Of a stretch of DNA of 64,000 nucleotides, positions 36,025 to 44,925 are shown piece by piece. A program made the translations under genes and the position numbers. The notes beneath the pieces were generated by a model. The model was given only the letters and a program-made list of their open reading frames with translations. It was not told the origin of the DNA and made no database searches. Positions within the stretch are counted from its first letter, which is position 1. Each line of letters begins with the position of its first letter. The stretch comes from Cyanobacteriota bacterium (lineage in GTDB: Bacteria > Cyanobacteriota > Cyanobacteriia > PCC-6307 > Cyanobiaceae): NCBI GenBank assembly GCA_026389315.1, contig JAPLIC010000063.1:1-64000 (forward strand). Reading direction: 5' to 3'.

Positions 36025-38103
36025 TCAGGGCAGTTTGGGCTCGTGAACCTGCTTGGCGGTCTGCCGGTTTAAAAAAGCCACGAAGTGATCCATCACCGTG
36101 ACAGCCCCATGGGCGGAGAGATGATCGCCATCGCTATAAAGCGGATTGCCATTGCGCTGACGCGGGCAGAGGCCCTTGGACGGACACAGGGCATCGGCTG
36201 GGTTGTAAACAACCACATTGGGACTGCTGGCCAGCACGCCAGCCAGTTGCTGGCGCAGGTAGGCGTCAAAGCGATCGAGGCCTTGGCGATCCACTCCCTG
36301 GCAATCGCTCGACAACACCGGGCGGAACCACTGGGGCCGGCAGGTTTCCATCGGCACGCCGCTGCCGAATTCCGGTGTGGACATAAAGAGGACAAAACGG
36401 GTTTGGGGGTGTAGATCGGCCAGACGGCCCACCTGTTCGGCCCAGGTGGCAAGTGCAGCCTCGCGGCCAATAGACTGGCTAGTTTGGGGTGAAAAGTGTT
36501 GGCTGCGAAGGAGAGATTCTTCTGCCAAAAAGCCAGGATCGAAATAAAGGGGCAAACGGGATGACAGCACCACCACCCCCTGGTTTCCCTGGGGAAGGCC
36601 CGATACCTGGCCCAGTGCCTGCCAACGCTGTTCTGCCACCTGGGCATAGGTGATGGCCTGCTCCTTATTGACGCCCGTTGTGACATTTGTGTAATAGAGG
36701 GGCGGATAGGGAACCCCAATCACCGCGGCTTCGCTATAGCGCATGCCATGGCGTCCGCAGATGTGATCAGCGGCAGCCTGGAAATGGTGCGCATGGCTGT
36801 CTCCCACCATCAACAAACGAAAATGGCCAGGGGTGGAACAATCACGCCCGGTGGGGGTAGCCGCCATCCTGAATTCGGCCGCCTCAGGGTTGCCGCGATA
36901 GAGCAGGATGGGCCCCTTGCGAGCCAGACCCTGCAAGCCAAAGGTGCCTAAACCGGCCAGGGCTAAACCGCTGGCCACCACCCGCCACCGCTGGGGCCAC
37001 CAAGCGGTCCGGCGGCAGGGACGTTCGACGAAACGCCAAGACAAATAGGCCAGCAGAACAATGAGCAAGGCCTGCAAGGGCATGGTCCTCGGCTGGAGAC
37101 CGATCGTCCAGCGGCTGAGGGAAAGCACGCTCCAATGCCAGAGATAGAGCGAATAGGACAGCAGGCCGACAAACACCATGGGCGGCGAGCTGAGCCAAGC
37201 ATGGGCCGCGGTGCAGGGACGCAAGCTGGCCAGCAGCAGGGCGGTGATGCCGACACTGGCGACCACCGGCAGCAAGCCGAAAGTCAGGGGGGCCGCCATC
37301 AAGATCCCTAGTCCAAGCAACAAAGGCAGCGGGGGCAGGGGCCATCGGGCCTGATCAACTTTGACGTCTCGCGAGGGCCCCTCGCTTGCTTCTTCCCCTT
37401 CGTCTTGGCTTAACGGGGGACGACGCCCCAGGAGTAGAAACACCAGGCAACCTACGCCAAGCTCCCAGAAACGCGAGGGGAGTAGGTAGTAAGCAGCAGG
37501 AAAATCAACCCCAAGCCTGTGATAAAATACCACCAGAGATAGCACACTCAGTGGTAGCAAACAAAGCAGCAGACGCCGACGTCCTGCAGCGCCGGTACGG
37601 GCAAAGCCGCTGAACCAAACCAGCAGCGGGAAGAGGATATAAAACTGCTCCTCGACACCCAAGGACCAGGTATGGGCAAAGGGGTTTAATGCAGCGGCCG
37701 GCCGAAAATAATCGACCGCCAATCGATACAGTGTGATGTTACTGAATCCGAATAGCGAACGCCAGCCCACACCAAGCATCTGACCCGGTTCGTAGGAGAC
37801 TAGACATAGCAACAGCGCCGTGACCACGACGCACAACAGCAGGGCGGGCAGCAGGCGCCGGATACGGCGAGAATAAAAACCCAGCATCAGATCCCCTAGT
37901 CCCTCGGCAGGCCGTTGGGCCAGGGAGGCCGTGATCACAAACCCAGAGATCACGAAAAAGACATCCACCCCCAGGTAGCCGCCCGGCAGCAAGCGCTCAG
38001 AGAAGTGGTTGAGAATTACGCCGAGAACAGCTATGGCTCGAAGGCCGTCGATTTCGGGCCGATAGGCGACATTGCGATCGGCAAGGCCGGGGGATGGATT
38101 CAC
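36025..38103 (-). CDS. acyltransferase 3 / SGNH fusion (OatA-like O-acyltransferase)
   Basis: The 692-residue product starts with GTG. Residues 10-400 form an acyltransferase-3 membrane domain (E-I-D-G-L-R-A-I-A-V-L-G-V opening, D-V-F-F-V-I-S-G-F near 48, about ten spans). Residues 420-690 form a periplasmic SGNH hydrolase-like domain with the nucleophile motif M-V-G-D-S-H-A-H-H and the C-terminal D-G-D-H-L-S-A-H-G catalytic Asp-His block. Such enzymes O-acetylate lipopolysaccharide, capsule or peptidoglycan; the target is unknown. Confidence 0.88.
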   Translation of the reverse strand: MNPSPGLADRNVAYRPEIDGLRAIAVLGVILNHFSERLLPGGYLGVDVFFVISGFVITASLAQRPAEGLGDLMLGFYSRRIRRLLPALLLCVVVTALLLCLVSYEPGQMLGVGWRSLFGFSNITLYRLAVDYFRPAAALNPFAHTWSLGVEEQFYILFPLLVWFSGFARTGAAGRRRLLLCLLPLSVLSLVVFYHRLGVDFPAAYYLLPSRFWELGVGCLVFLLLGRRPPLSQDEGEEASEGPSRDVKVDQARWPLPPLPLLLGLGILMAAPLTFGLLPVVASVGITALLLASLRPCTAAHAWLSSPPMVFVGLLSYSLYLWHWSVLSLSRWTIGLQPRTMPLQALLIVLLAYLSWRFVERPCRRTAWWPQRWRVVASGLALAGLGTFGLQGLARKGPILLYRGNPEAAEFRMAATPTGRDCSTPGHFRLLMVGDSHAHHFQAAADHICGRHGMRYSEAAVIGVPYPPLYYTNVTTGVNKEQAITYAQVAEQRWQALGQVSGLPQGNQGVVVLSSRLPLYFDPGFLAEESLLRSQHFSPQTSQSIGREAALATWAEQVGRLADLHPQTRFVLFMSTPEFGSGVPMETCRPQWFRPVLSSDCQGVDRQGLDRFDAYLRQQLAGVLASSPNVVVYNPADALCPSKGLCPRQRNGNPLYSDGDHLSAHGAVTVMDHFVAFLNRQTAKQVHEPKLP

Positions 38104-38177
38104 GTATTTACACCCTCGACCGCCTTTTGAAACAGCATTTTAGCAAGGGTCTGCCGGGTCTCCTTTCGCCACAAATC

Positions 38178-40970
38178 TCAATCAGGCACTGCAACCACAG
38201 CCGGGGCTTCAGGGGCCGATGCTGCCGCCACCAGGTCCTCGATTTCGCAGACAGGGAAGCGGTTGATGGCCTTCAGGGCCTTGCGGGCGTTGCTGCGCAG
38301 CCTCTCGCTGATGGCTTCGCAGTAGGGAATCTGTGCCAGCAGATCAACGGTGCGCCTCATGACCCGCACCACATCACCCTCATCGAGAGAGGTATTGGCG
38401 ATCAGGTCGCGCCAGGGGGTGCCCCGGGCCCAGGCGGCCACCAGGCCCGTCAATTCGAGCTCCCACCAGACAGGCACCACCACCTGGCCCCGTTCCTGCT
38501 CCCGCTCCAGGGCTCGACGTAGGGGACGGAGGTCATGCAGAGCCTCTTCGGCTGGTTTTGGTGGCTCGAACCCACACCACAGGTCAGGGCGATTGACCTC
38601 GGTGGAGATGGCCTCCAACACCGCTGCCAGATCGGGCGGTTCCAGTTCATCGAGATGGCCACTCATTAGGGCCAGTCCCAGCCAAAGCTCGTTGTCACCC
38701 CGCAGGGCCGCCACGGTCCGGCCCACTTCTGTGGGTTCAAGTCCCTCGGCACCATCGAGGGCACCGAAGTGACGCAGAATGCTGATCAGGGAGAGGAACG
38801 TCTCCCAGTGACGGTTGGAGCGAAAATGAAGGAGTTGCTGGCGCTCGGCCACCTCGGCCTCAATCTCTTCCATGCGCCGCAGTTGCTTTTTAAGTTGTTT
38901 GCGGTCGCCCCAACGGTGGGCGGGATGGAGTTGCAACCCATCCTCCAACAGGCGCACCCGCTCCACCTGCTGCAGTACCTCCCCGGCCAGGTCGTAGTGA
39001 GGCGTGACCATGTCATGGCGTCGGGCCATGGAAGCCACGGCCAAGGCCAGACCGCCGCTGGCCTGGTCCCCGTGGCGAAGTTCGCCGCTGCGCTGAAGAT
39101 CGGGAGGCTGAAGTTGGCTCACCTGGAGGCAACTGAGCTCGGCGTGCAGAGCCACGACGGCGCTGCAGGGCAACAAGATCCAGACGTTGTCGTCGGTGAG
39201 GCACAGCAGCCAAGGAAACTGTCCAGCTCCCGGCACCTTGGCAACGACAACCGCCGGGGTAACGCGGCTGCGCAACTGGGGGGCACGCAAACTGACCAGA
39301 GACCCCTCGCTGGCGAACTGCAAGGCCAGGGTGAGTTCGTGGGCCAGGGTTTCTTCCGCTTGCTGCTGCAAAATGCGCAACAGGCGGCGTTCTTCACGCA
39401 GGTGGCCGCTCTGCTTTTCATAGTCCTCAAACTGGTCCCAGGGCACATCACCGCCGCTGGCCTCAAGGCTGGCAAGCTGGATTCGTAGCTCACCAATGCG
39501 CGCTTCGTCATCCGCTAAGTCCAGGGTGGCCAGGTAGCGCCCAAAGCTGCGTTCGACCAATTCCTTGGCCTTGTTGAGGTCGTAACGCTGCAACAGGTTC
39601 AGCACCATGCCATAGCTCGGAGTGAACTGGCTCACCAGCGGATCGGCAGGGCTGGTGGCCAGTTCACCGGCCTCCCGCACTCCCTCAAAGCGGCTTTGCA
39701 CCGTGACGACGTAACCCTGATCGTCGAGACCACGGCGGCCAGCGCGACCCGCCATCTGCAGGAATTCACTGCCCATCAAGGGGCGATGGCCCCGCTCGGT
39801 ACGTTTGGAAAGAGCCGAGATCACAGTCGTGCGGGCGGGCATGTTGATGCCAGCCGCCAGAGTTTCAGTGGCGAAAACCACCTTGACCAGGGCCTGCTGG
39901 AACAACTCCTCAATCAATTCTTTCCAGGCGGGCAAAACACCGGCGTGGTGGGACGCGATGCCGCGCAACAAAGCATCGGCGTGCTCGCCGTCGCGAACCG
40001 CATCGGGGGTGGCGGCCACATAGGCATCGAGGCGGGCGCGAATCAAGGCTTGCTCGGCCGGATTGACCAGGCAAAGCTTTCCCAAATCCCTGAGGGCCCG
40101 GTCGCAGGAGCGACGACTGAAGATGAAGTAAATGGCGGGCAGCATGTCCCGCTGGGCCATCTGGGCCACCACAAAGCCGATGGGCGGCGCCTCGGGCTGG
40201 GGCGGTCGCGGTTCCCGGGGGCCCTTGCGGCGGGTGGTTTTGGGAGGCCGCCAGACCTTGCAATTGGGATGGAGCCCTGTACCGGCCTCATTGAGCAGGG
40301 GGTGCAATCCCTTGGCGCTGCAAAAACTGAAAGCGAGGGGCACGGGGCGGTGGTCACTGAGCACCAGCCGGGTCGGGCCATGCACCCGTTCGATCCAATC
40401 GGTGAGCTGCCCGGCATTGGCCACGGTGGCCGACAGGGCCACCAGTTGGATGGGGGGCGGACAGTGGATGATCGATTCCTCCCAGACGGTGCCGCGCTGG
40501 GAATCATTCATGTAGTGGCACTCATCGAGGACCACGGCTTCGACATCGGCCAGGGGGTCATCGTCGGGGTGATCAATCTCCGCGTACAGCATGTTGCGAA
40601 AGATTTCCGTGGTCATCACCACGATCCCGGCTTCGCGATTGACGCTGAGATCACCGGTAAGGAGGCCAACATTTTCGGCACCAAATTGCTCGCGAAAATC
40701 GCGCAGTTTTTGGTTGGACAGGGCCTTGAGGGGGGTGGTGTAGAAGACCCTGCGCCCATGGGCCAAGGCCCGGTAGATCGCGTACTCGCCCACCAAAGTC
40801 TTCCCCGAGCCCGTGGGGGCGCTGACCACCACCGAATGGCCGATGTTCAAGGCGTCGATCGCCTCCAGCTGGAAGGGATCGAGCGCAAAGGGAAACAATT
40901 GCTCCAACGGCGGCACCACTCCCGGCATGGCGAGTGGCGCCTCTCTGCCGTCAGGGGGAGGGGTGGGCAT
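38178..40970 (-). CDS. Ski2-like DEAD/DEAH-box RNA helicase
   Basis: The 930-residue protein shows helicase motif I S-A-P-T-G-S-G-K-T near residue 52, motif II D-E-C-H near 150, motif III L-S-A-T near 178 and motif VI Q-M-A-G-R-A-G-R-R-G near 410, followed by the C-terminal Ski2/Mtr4 (DSHCT) region. Cyanobacterial homologues of this family are probable RNA remodelling enzymes. It lies 60 bases downstream of cobA on the same strand, outside any obvious functional group. Confidence 0.92.
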   Translation of the reverse strand: MPTPPPDGREAPLAMPGVVPPLEQLFPFALDPFQLEAIDALNIGHSVVVSAPTGSGKTLVGEYAIYRALAHGRRVFYTTPLKALSNQKLRDFREQFGAENVGLLTGDLSVNREAGIVVMTTEIFRNMLYAEIDHPDDDPLADVEAVVLDECHYMNDSQRGTVWEESIIHCPPPIQLVALSATVANAGQLTDWIERVHGPTRLVLSDHRPVPLAFSFCSAKGLHPLLNEAGTGLHPNCKVWRPPKTTRRKGPREPRPPQPEAPPIGFVVAQMAQRDMLPAIYFIFSRRSCDRALRDLGKLCLVNPAEQALIRARLDAYVAATPDAVRDGEHADALLRGIASHHAGVLPAWKELIEELFQQALVKVVFATETLAAGINMPARTTVISALSKRTERGHRPLMGSEFLQMAGRAGRRGLDDQGYVVTVQSRFEGVREAGELATSPADPLVSQFTPSYGMVLNLLQRYDLNKAKELVERSFGRYLATLDLADDEARIGELRIQLASLEASGGDVPWDQFEDYEKQSGHLREERRLLRILQQQAEETLAHELTLALQFASEGSLVSLRAPQLRSRVTPAVVVAKVPGAGQFPWLLCLTDDNVWILLPCSAVVALHAELSCLQVSQLQPPDLQRSGELRHGDQASGGLALAVASMARRHDMVTPHYDLAGEVLQQVERVRLLEDGLQLHPAHRWGDRKQLKKQLRRMEEIEAEVAERQQLLHFRSNRHWETFLSLISILRHFGALDGAEGLEPTEVGRTVAALRGDNELWLGLALMSGHLDELEPPDLAAVLEAISTEVNRPDLWCGFEPPKPAEEALHDLRPLRRALEREQERGQVVVPVWWELELTGLVAAWARGTPWRDLIANTSLDEGDVVRVMRRTVDLLAQIPYCEAISERLRSNARKALKAINRFPVCEIEDLVAAASAPEAPAVVAVPD

Positions 40971-41030
40971 GGATCAATCCTATGGGGGCGGCGGCCCCGA
41001 CCAAGACCCTGGCCCTTCCAGGAGATGGCT

Positions 41031-41831
41031 TTAAAACGGTAGCGGCATCTCCGTATCGGCCAGCGGCGGCGCACAAACCGCCACCCGCTGGGCCACCACA
41101 GGCCCCACCACCACGATGGAGGGGGACGTGAACCCCTCGGTTTCCACCTGATCGGCGAGATCTACCAAAGTGGACACGAGCAAGCGCTGGCCCTGCACCG
41201 TGCCCTGCTGGATCACTGCGGCCGGGGTGGCGGGATCCAGGCCACCGGCCGCCAGTTCCTGGCAGATATGACGCAAATTGTGGAGGCCCATGTAGATGAC
41301 CAACCCGTCGCTGCTGCGGGCCAGGCCCTGCCAGTCGACGCCCGAGCGGCCCTTGTCGATTTCCTCATGGCCGGTCACGAAGGTGACGCTGGAACCGGCC
41401 CGCCGGTGGGTGACTGGAATGCCGGCATAGGCAGGCGCGGCTATGCCTGCCGTGACGCCAGGCACCACTTGGACAGGGACTCCGCGGCTGGCCAGATAGG
41501 CCGCCTCCTCGCCACCACGCCCAAACAGAAAGGGATCCCCCCCCTTGAGACGCACCACGGTGCGATGGCGACCGGCCAGCTCAAAAAGAACCGCATTGGT
41601 ACTCGGCTGGGGCACGGAATGGTGGCCACGGCGTTTGCCGACGAAATGCCGCTCGCAGTCCGGTCCAACCAGATCGAGCAAGGCCTTGGGCACCAAGGAG
41701 TCATGCACCAGGGCATCGCACTCGCGCAGGAGACGATGGGCCTTCAAGGTGAGCAGCTCAGGGTCCCCCGGCCCGGCCCCCACGAGATAGACGGTTCCCA
41801 GGCCTTCCAGGGCTGACTCCTCGCGACTCAT
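41031..41831 (-). CDS. cobA: uroporphyrinogen-III C-methyltransferase
   Basis: The 266-residue SAM-dependent enzyme makes precorrin-2, the siroheme precursor. It shows V-Y-L-V-G-A-G-P-G-D-P-E-L-L-T near residue 12, D-A-L-V-H-D-S-L-V near 37, R-L-K-G-G-D-P-F-L-F-G-R-G near 92-104 and P-V-T-H-R near 138. No bifunctional CysG or HemD part is attached. The ATG overlaps the preceding stop as ATGA, placing cobA third in the nirA operon, where it would supply siroheme to nitrite reductase. Confidence 0.95.
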   Translation of the reverse strand: MSREESALEGLGTVYLVGAGPGDPELLTLKAHRLLRECDALVHDSLVPKALLDLVGPDCERHFVGKRRGHHSVPQPSTNAVLFELAGRHRTVVRLKGGDPFLFGRGGEEAAYLASRGVPVQVVPGVTAGIAAPAYAGIPVTHRRAGSSVTFVTGHEEIDKGRSGVDWQGLARSSDGLVIYMGLHNLRHICQELAAGGLDPATPAAVIQQGTVQGQRLLVSTLVDLADQVETEGFTSPSIVVVGPVVAQRVAVCAPPLADTEMPLPF

Positions 41832-43210
41832 GGCAGCACCTCAAGGGCCTGCAGCAGCTCCTCCCGCAAGCCAGGTCGTGCCAGCAAGGGTGCTGCGGCC
41901 GATTCACCCAGCAGCGGAACCAGGCTCTCGCTCAAGCGACTGGCCCCGAGGCACAGGGGCATGAGTCCCCCCAGCTGGTCCCCAGCCAGGGCCACAAGGT
42001 CGCCATCGGTCTCAGGAGTCTGGATACAGGCAGCACCGGTCACCCGTTCGAGATGGGCAAGGTAGCGGACGGCCAATGGACCAGCGATGGGGTGATGGAG
42101 CCATCGAGGCCGGGCGCGGTCAGCAGCGCCTTGGGCCACCTCAAACGCCAGGGCTCGCTGCCAGCAGGGCCAAGCCCCCAGAAAGGGCAGAACCCGCACC
42201 GGTCCCTGCTGGCGCAGCGCGGTCGCGATCGCCGGCACGTCATGGCGCACATGTCCCCCTGGCAGCAGAAAAAGAGGAATCAGCGATAAGGGATCACCCA
42301 GCGGCTCTGGGGGTAGGGGGCTCGGATCGGTGAGGGCCCGCAGCCTTACTGGGGCACCGCGGCGCTGTTCCAGCTCCGCGGCCAGGGAACGAAAGACCGG
42401 GGGAATGAAGCCATCGGCTCGCCCATGCACCAACAACAGCAGGGTGCTGGCGGGAAGGGCCCTCAGCCGGCGTTGCAGCCGTTCGGCCACAGAAGCCTCC
42501 AGGGAGGTGCGTCCCAGGAGGATTAACGGGGAACGGGCATTGGGCAACCGGGCCAGGGAATCAACCGCCGCGCCCGCCAGCAGGGGGTCCAGATCATGGG
42601 CCAAGGAGACCAGGGTGCTGCGCAGGGCTGGCAAGGGCCAGGCACTCAAACCAAGGCTCAGCCCCTCAAAAGCGGACTGCCGAACCTGGCGGGGCCCCGG
42701 TTGCAGGGCCAGCCGTTGCAACAGGGGAAAGTCACTGGCTCGCCGCTGGTGCCCCATCAAGGGCAGCAGGACCGCCTGGCAAGGGGGATCCAACCGCCCT
42801 TCCCCCCCGTCTGTGAGGGCTGCGCCCAACAGATCCGCAACCGCCCTGTCGCGGACGCGGCCCACCAGGTTGGGAAGCGATGGCGTTCGTTCGGGGCTTT
42901 GCAACCAGAAACGCAGCAAACGAACGGCGGCATCAGCGTCGAGCTGGTCCGCCAGCACGGTTAGCAGATCAGGCTCCGGCTCGAGCTGACCGACTTCGAT
43001 GGCCCGCAGCCACGGTTCCAGCAGCAAGGGTCTCTGGCGACGCAAGGCCTGCAGCCAGGGCCAGCGATCGGCATGGCCGCAAGCCGGCAGGGCGCCGGGG
43101 TCCGGGTCGAAGGGGAGTTCGGCGGCTGAAGATGGCACCGGAACGGGACTGGGCCCAAGATTTCTCACCATGACAGCCGGTCGAAGAGCCAGGGGAGAGG
43201 ACGGTCTCAC
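41828..43210 (-). CDS. HEAT-like/CbiX-type chelatase fusion
   Basis: The 460-residue product has a helical N-terminal region (about residues 80-240) with repeated R-x-x-A-x-x-x-L-patterns like HEAT repeats. From about 255 a CbiX/SirB-type domain follows, with H-G-R-A-D at 262-266 and P-L-F-L-L-P-G-G-H-V-R-H-D-V-P near 312-326, including the two His expected in sirohydrochlorin chelatases. It probably inserts Fe2+ into sirohydrochlorin, completing siroheme. GTG 43210 overlaps the nirA stop as GTGA; ATG 43171 is an alternative. It overlaps cobA by 4 nt. Confidence 0.75.
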   Translation of the reverse strand: MRPSSPLALRPAVMVRNLGPSPVPVPSSAAELPFDPDPGALPACGHADRWPWLQALRRQRPLLLEPWLRAIEVGQLEPEPDLLTVLADQLDADAAVRLLRFWLQSPERTPSLPNLVGRVRDRAVADLLGAALTDGGEGRLDPPCQAVLLPLMGHQRRASDFPLLQRLALQPGPRQVRQSAFEGLSLGLSAWPLPALRSTLVSLAHDLDPLLAGAAVDSLARLPNARSPLILLGRTSLEASVAERLQRRLRALPASTLLLLVHGRADGFIPPVFRSLAAELEQRRGAPVRLRALTDPSPLPPEPLGDPLSLIPLFLLPGGHVRHDVPAIATALRQQGPVRVLPFLGAWPCWQRALAFEVAQGAADRARPRWLHHPIAGPLAVRYLAHLERVTGAACIQTPETDGDLVALAGDQLGGLMPLCLGASRLSESLVPLLGESAAAPLLARPGLREELLQALEVLP

Positions 43211-44790
43211 GCCGAGGCGTGGCGGCGGCTGGCCCCGAAACGCTCCACCAACAAAGTCTCGAGGACATCCGGCAGATCGCTGAGCGGCACGGCCTTTTCA
43301 TGCAAAACCGCCAACTGGGGATCGTCAGCCATGGAGCCCCCCAGGAAGATCTTGACGGCTTCCACCATCTGACCCTCTTTACGGGCTTTGGCCCCCATCA
43401 ATCCGATCTGACCCATATAGGGCTGGCCGCAGGCATTGGGGCAGCCTGTCCAGTGGTTACGAACCGCTTCGGGGAGCACCAAGCGTTGTTCCAGTGCTTC
43501 CAGCACCGCCAGGGCCGTGCTTTTGGTGGGGATCAGGGCCAGGCCGCAGTAATGATTGCCTGTGCAGCTGACGGCTTCGGCCAGAAGCGGTCCTGGATCA
43601 CTCGGAAAACGCCGCAGCAAGGGCTCCTCCAGCAGGGCCGCAACCCGCTGGGTTGGAACATCAACAATCAAAACGTTCTGACTCTCACTGAAGCGGAGTT
43701 CACCACTGCCGTAGCCACGGGCCAGCTCGACCAAGGCCTCCATGGCAGCGCTATCGAGCCGTCCCATGGGCACGTTCAGGCCCACCCAACAAAGCCCTGG
43801 CTGTTTCTGGGGATGGACTCCACAGACATCCCTCGGGGCCCTTGACACCAGATGGGAGCCGTCATGCAGCACCGCATCCCCAGCGCCACCACCCAAGGCC
43901 TGCAGGGTCTCGAGCACCTCGGCCCGATAGGCATCAAGGCCCAGGGCCTCAATCAGGTACATCACACGGCTCCTTTGGCGGGTCGCTCGATCCCCACGGC
44001 GCTCGTAATGACGCAGCACGGCCAGGGTGAAAAGCGGCAACTCCTCGGGGCGCAACCAGAGACCCAGGGGAATCGCCAGCTCATTGCGTTGGGCCGAAAA
44101 AAAGCCCCCCACCATGACGGTGAAACCGAGTTCGCCCTCCCATAGGGCAGGCAGATACGCCAGATCGTTGTGGAGGAGAAAGCTGTCGGGGGCACCACCC
44201 ACCGCCACGTTGAATTTACGCGGCAGGTTGCGGGGGCCATCGGGTCCCAGCAAAACGTTCTGAATGGCCCCAATCAGGGGGCGAGTGTCCACGAGTTCGT
44301 CAGGATCGATGCCTGCGAGTGGATTGCCCGTGATGTTGCGGGGATTGTCGTGACCCGACTGGCGGCTGGTCAGACCGACTCGCTCCAGGGAAGTCATCAA
44401 GGGCGCCATGTCCTCCAGCAGAAGACCGCGCAGCTGAATGTTCTGTCGGGTGGTGATATCAGCACTGCCATGCTCTCCACAGCGATCAACTACTTCCGCA
44501 AGCACCGCTAGCTGATCGGCGCGGATAACACCATTGGGCAGCCTTAGCCGCACCATGAATCGCCCAGGGGTGACTGGACGAAAAAAGATTCCCAGCCATT
44601 TGAGATGGATGGTGAGTGTCGCCTCGTCGAGGGATTCCCAGCCCATGCGGGCGAGTTGATCAAGGCGGGGAGCAAGATCAAGGCCGCAGAAGTTGGACTT
44701 GGCCAACTCCACTTTTGTCATAGGAGGCGAGGGGTCTAGAGCGGTAGGGCTGCCAGCACCATCGTCAGCCGCCGCTATGGGGTCGGTCAT
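43207..44790 (-). CDS. nirA: ferredoxin-nitrite reductase
   Basis: The 527-residue cytoplasmic enzyme reduces nitrite to ammonium with six electrons from ferredoxin. It has the two ferredoxin-like half-domains (H-L-K-W-L-G-I-F-F-R-P and T-T-R-Q-N-I-Q-L-R-G in the first) and the siroheme/[4Fe-4S] ligands in C-T-G-N-H-Y-C and C-P-N-A-C. ATG 44790 precedes a short variable leader before T-K-V-E-L-A-K-S-N-F-C-G-L-D. It heads the nirA-cbiX-cobA operon and is divergent from the trpD2-like gene. Confidence 0.95.
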   Translation of the reverse strand: MTDPIAAADDGAGSPTALDPSPPMTKVELAKSNFCGLDLAPRLDQLARMGWESLDEATLTIHLKWLGIFFRPVTPGRFMVRLRLPNGVIRADQLAVLAEVVDRCGEHGSADITTRQNIQLRGLLLEDMAPLMTSLERVGLTSRQSGHDNPRNITGNPLAGIDPDELVDTRPLIGAIQNVLLGPDGPRNLPRKFNVAVGGAPDSFLLHNDLAYLPALWEGELGFTVMVGGFFSAQRNELAIPLGLWLRPEELPLFTLAVLRHYERRGDRATRQRSRVMYLIEALGLDAYRAEVLETLQALGGGAGDAVLHDGSHLVSRAPRDVCGVHPQKQPGLCWVGLNVPMGRLDSAAMEALVELARGYGSGELRFSESQNVLIVDVPTQRVAALLEEPLLRRFPSDPGPLLAEAVSCTGNHYCGLALIPTKSTALAVLEALEQRLVLPEAVRNHWTGCPNACGQPYMGQIGLMGAKARKEGQMVEAVKIFLGGSMADDPQLAVLHEKAVPLSDLPDVLETLLVERFGASRRHASA

Positions 44791-44835
44791 GTCCGGAAAC
44801 GGGGGGTAGGAGTGGTGATCGAAACCACACCAAGG

Positions 44836-44853
44836 CTCAGACCTGGGTCTGAG
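44836..44853. promoter_or_regulatory. perfect 18-nt palindrome upstream of nirA
   Basis: CTCAGACC-TG-GGTCTGAG is a perfect dyad about 46 bases before the nirA start and 60 bases before the divergent gene. It may be an operator or a hairpin in the nirA leader; no regulator can be named from sequence. Confidence 0.45.
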
Positions 44854-44883
44854 ACCTGAAACCACCAACGCTCTAAGTGACAT

Positions 44884-44925
44884 TATGACCCCATCGACCG
44901 AATCCCCCCCTGTTGCAACCGCTAC
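44884..44925 (-). promoter_or_regulatory. candidate NtcA-dependent promoter of nirA
   Basis: On the minus strand 44925-44912 reads GTA-N8-AAC (one mismatch to the NtcA consensus GTAN8TAC). After a 24-base spacer comes CATAAT (44887-44882), five of six to a -10 box. The usual spacer is 22-23, so this is plausible but not ideal. The box overlaps the first codons of the divergent gene. Confidence 0.4.

Noticed and set aside
39696-41042. 448-codon open frame antisense to the Ski2-like helicase
   Set aside because: It is low-complexity and His/Gly-rich and covers helicase motifs on the other strand.
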